Of a stretch of DNA of 39,687 bases, positions 39,226 to 39,687 are shown piece after piece. This stretch comes from Limisphaerales bacterium (GTDB taxonomy: Bacteria > Verrucomicrobiota > Verrucomicrobiia > Limisphaerales > UBA11358): positions 159 to 39,845 of the forward strand of contig PMOA01000065.1 in the NCBI GenBank assembly GCA_003161635.1. The letters are read 5' to 3'. Below the pieces are notes generated by a model. The model was not told where the DNA came from. It saw nothing but the letters and a program-made list of their open reading frames with translations, and did no database searches. Each line of letters begins with the position of its first letter. Position 1 is the stretch's first letter. The position numbers and the translations under genes are program-made.

Positions 39226-39687
39226 ATGAAAAAATTGCACCTCTTCATCCTAGCCTTGTGTGTTGTGGCCTTGTTCCAAGGCTGCGACAACAAAAGCAGC
39301 GGGACAGCCAATGGCGCATCGCAAAAAAAATTGCGGCTGGCTTTTGTCGCCAACACTGCGGACGAATACTGGGCAATCGTGCACCTGGGTTGCGACTACG
39401 CAACGCGGTTACTCGGTGACGTGGATTTGGATTTCCGCTTTCCCGCCGAACACACGGCGAAGGCGCAGCAGGAAATATTGAGCGACCTCGTCGCGGGCGG
39501 CGTGGACGGCATCGCCATCAGTCCGATTGACGCCGAAAACCAGACGGATTTCCTGAACCACATCGCCGCCAAAACGCTTTTGGTCTGCGCGGACAGCGAC
39601 GCGGAAAAAAGCAAGCGCACTTGTTACATCGGCACGGACAATGTTGCCGCCGGAACGCAGGCGGCGGAATTGCTCAAAGCCGCGCTG
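39226..39687 (+). CDS. sugar ABC transporter substrate-binding lipoprotein (partial)
   Basis: MKKLHLFILALCVVALFQGCDNK lipobox; LRLAFVANTADEYWAIVHLGCDYA...VAGGVDGIAISPIDAENQTDFLN...; frame open to the window end. Confidence 0.88.
   Translation, partial: MKKLHLFILALCVVALFQGCDNKSSGTANGASQKKLRLAFVANTADEYWAIVHLGCDYATRLLGDVDLDFRFPAEHTAKAQQEILSDLVAGGVDGIAISPIDAENQTDFLNHIAAKTLLVCADSDAEKSKRTCYIGTDNVAAGTQAAELLKAAL

Overview
The window is about 39.7 kb of bacterial chromosome. It is probably Verrucomicrobiota (Pedosphaera/Limisphaerales-like), inferred from protein style and from the 'LQTSTNLSSW...FFRL' C-terminal domains. Core genes include partial tRNA, rpsU, LOG-family, NAD-epimerase, mlaEFD-like ABC operon, ligA, thiE, PPi-type pfk, gmhB, glmS, UvrD/PcrA helicase, SDR and PLD/cardiolipin synthase. 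Many small accessory insertions lie between them. Strongest observation: a candidate Tn7-family element at about 21630-28197. It starts with TGT 25 nt past the glmS stop codon, the classical attTn7 position. That end carries ACAATAAAGTCggAAACTG, very close to the Tn7 right-end TnsB site. The distal end carries three dispersed CAGTTCC(C/G)A(A/T)CT..ATT sites over about 150 bp and closes with ACA at the same 28-nt spacing as Tn7-L. It has no tns genes; its only evident cargo is a 1976-aa secreted BACON/NHL-repeat protein. No 5-bp target duplication was found. A second theme is duplicated or orphaned core-gene ends next to small accessory genes: epimerase 5' end around a DUF559 nuclease, ORF4558 3' end around a 54-aa ORF, ligA BRCT around a BRCT gene, thiE 3' end around a PIN toxin-antitoxin pair, an orphan glmS 3' end, and greA-like and enolase-like 3' ends. 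A third theme is GTAG-type REP doublets and other palindromes, three of which appear inserted in frame inside glmS, thiE and a methyltransferase gene. All calls are by eye; no searches were run.
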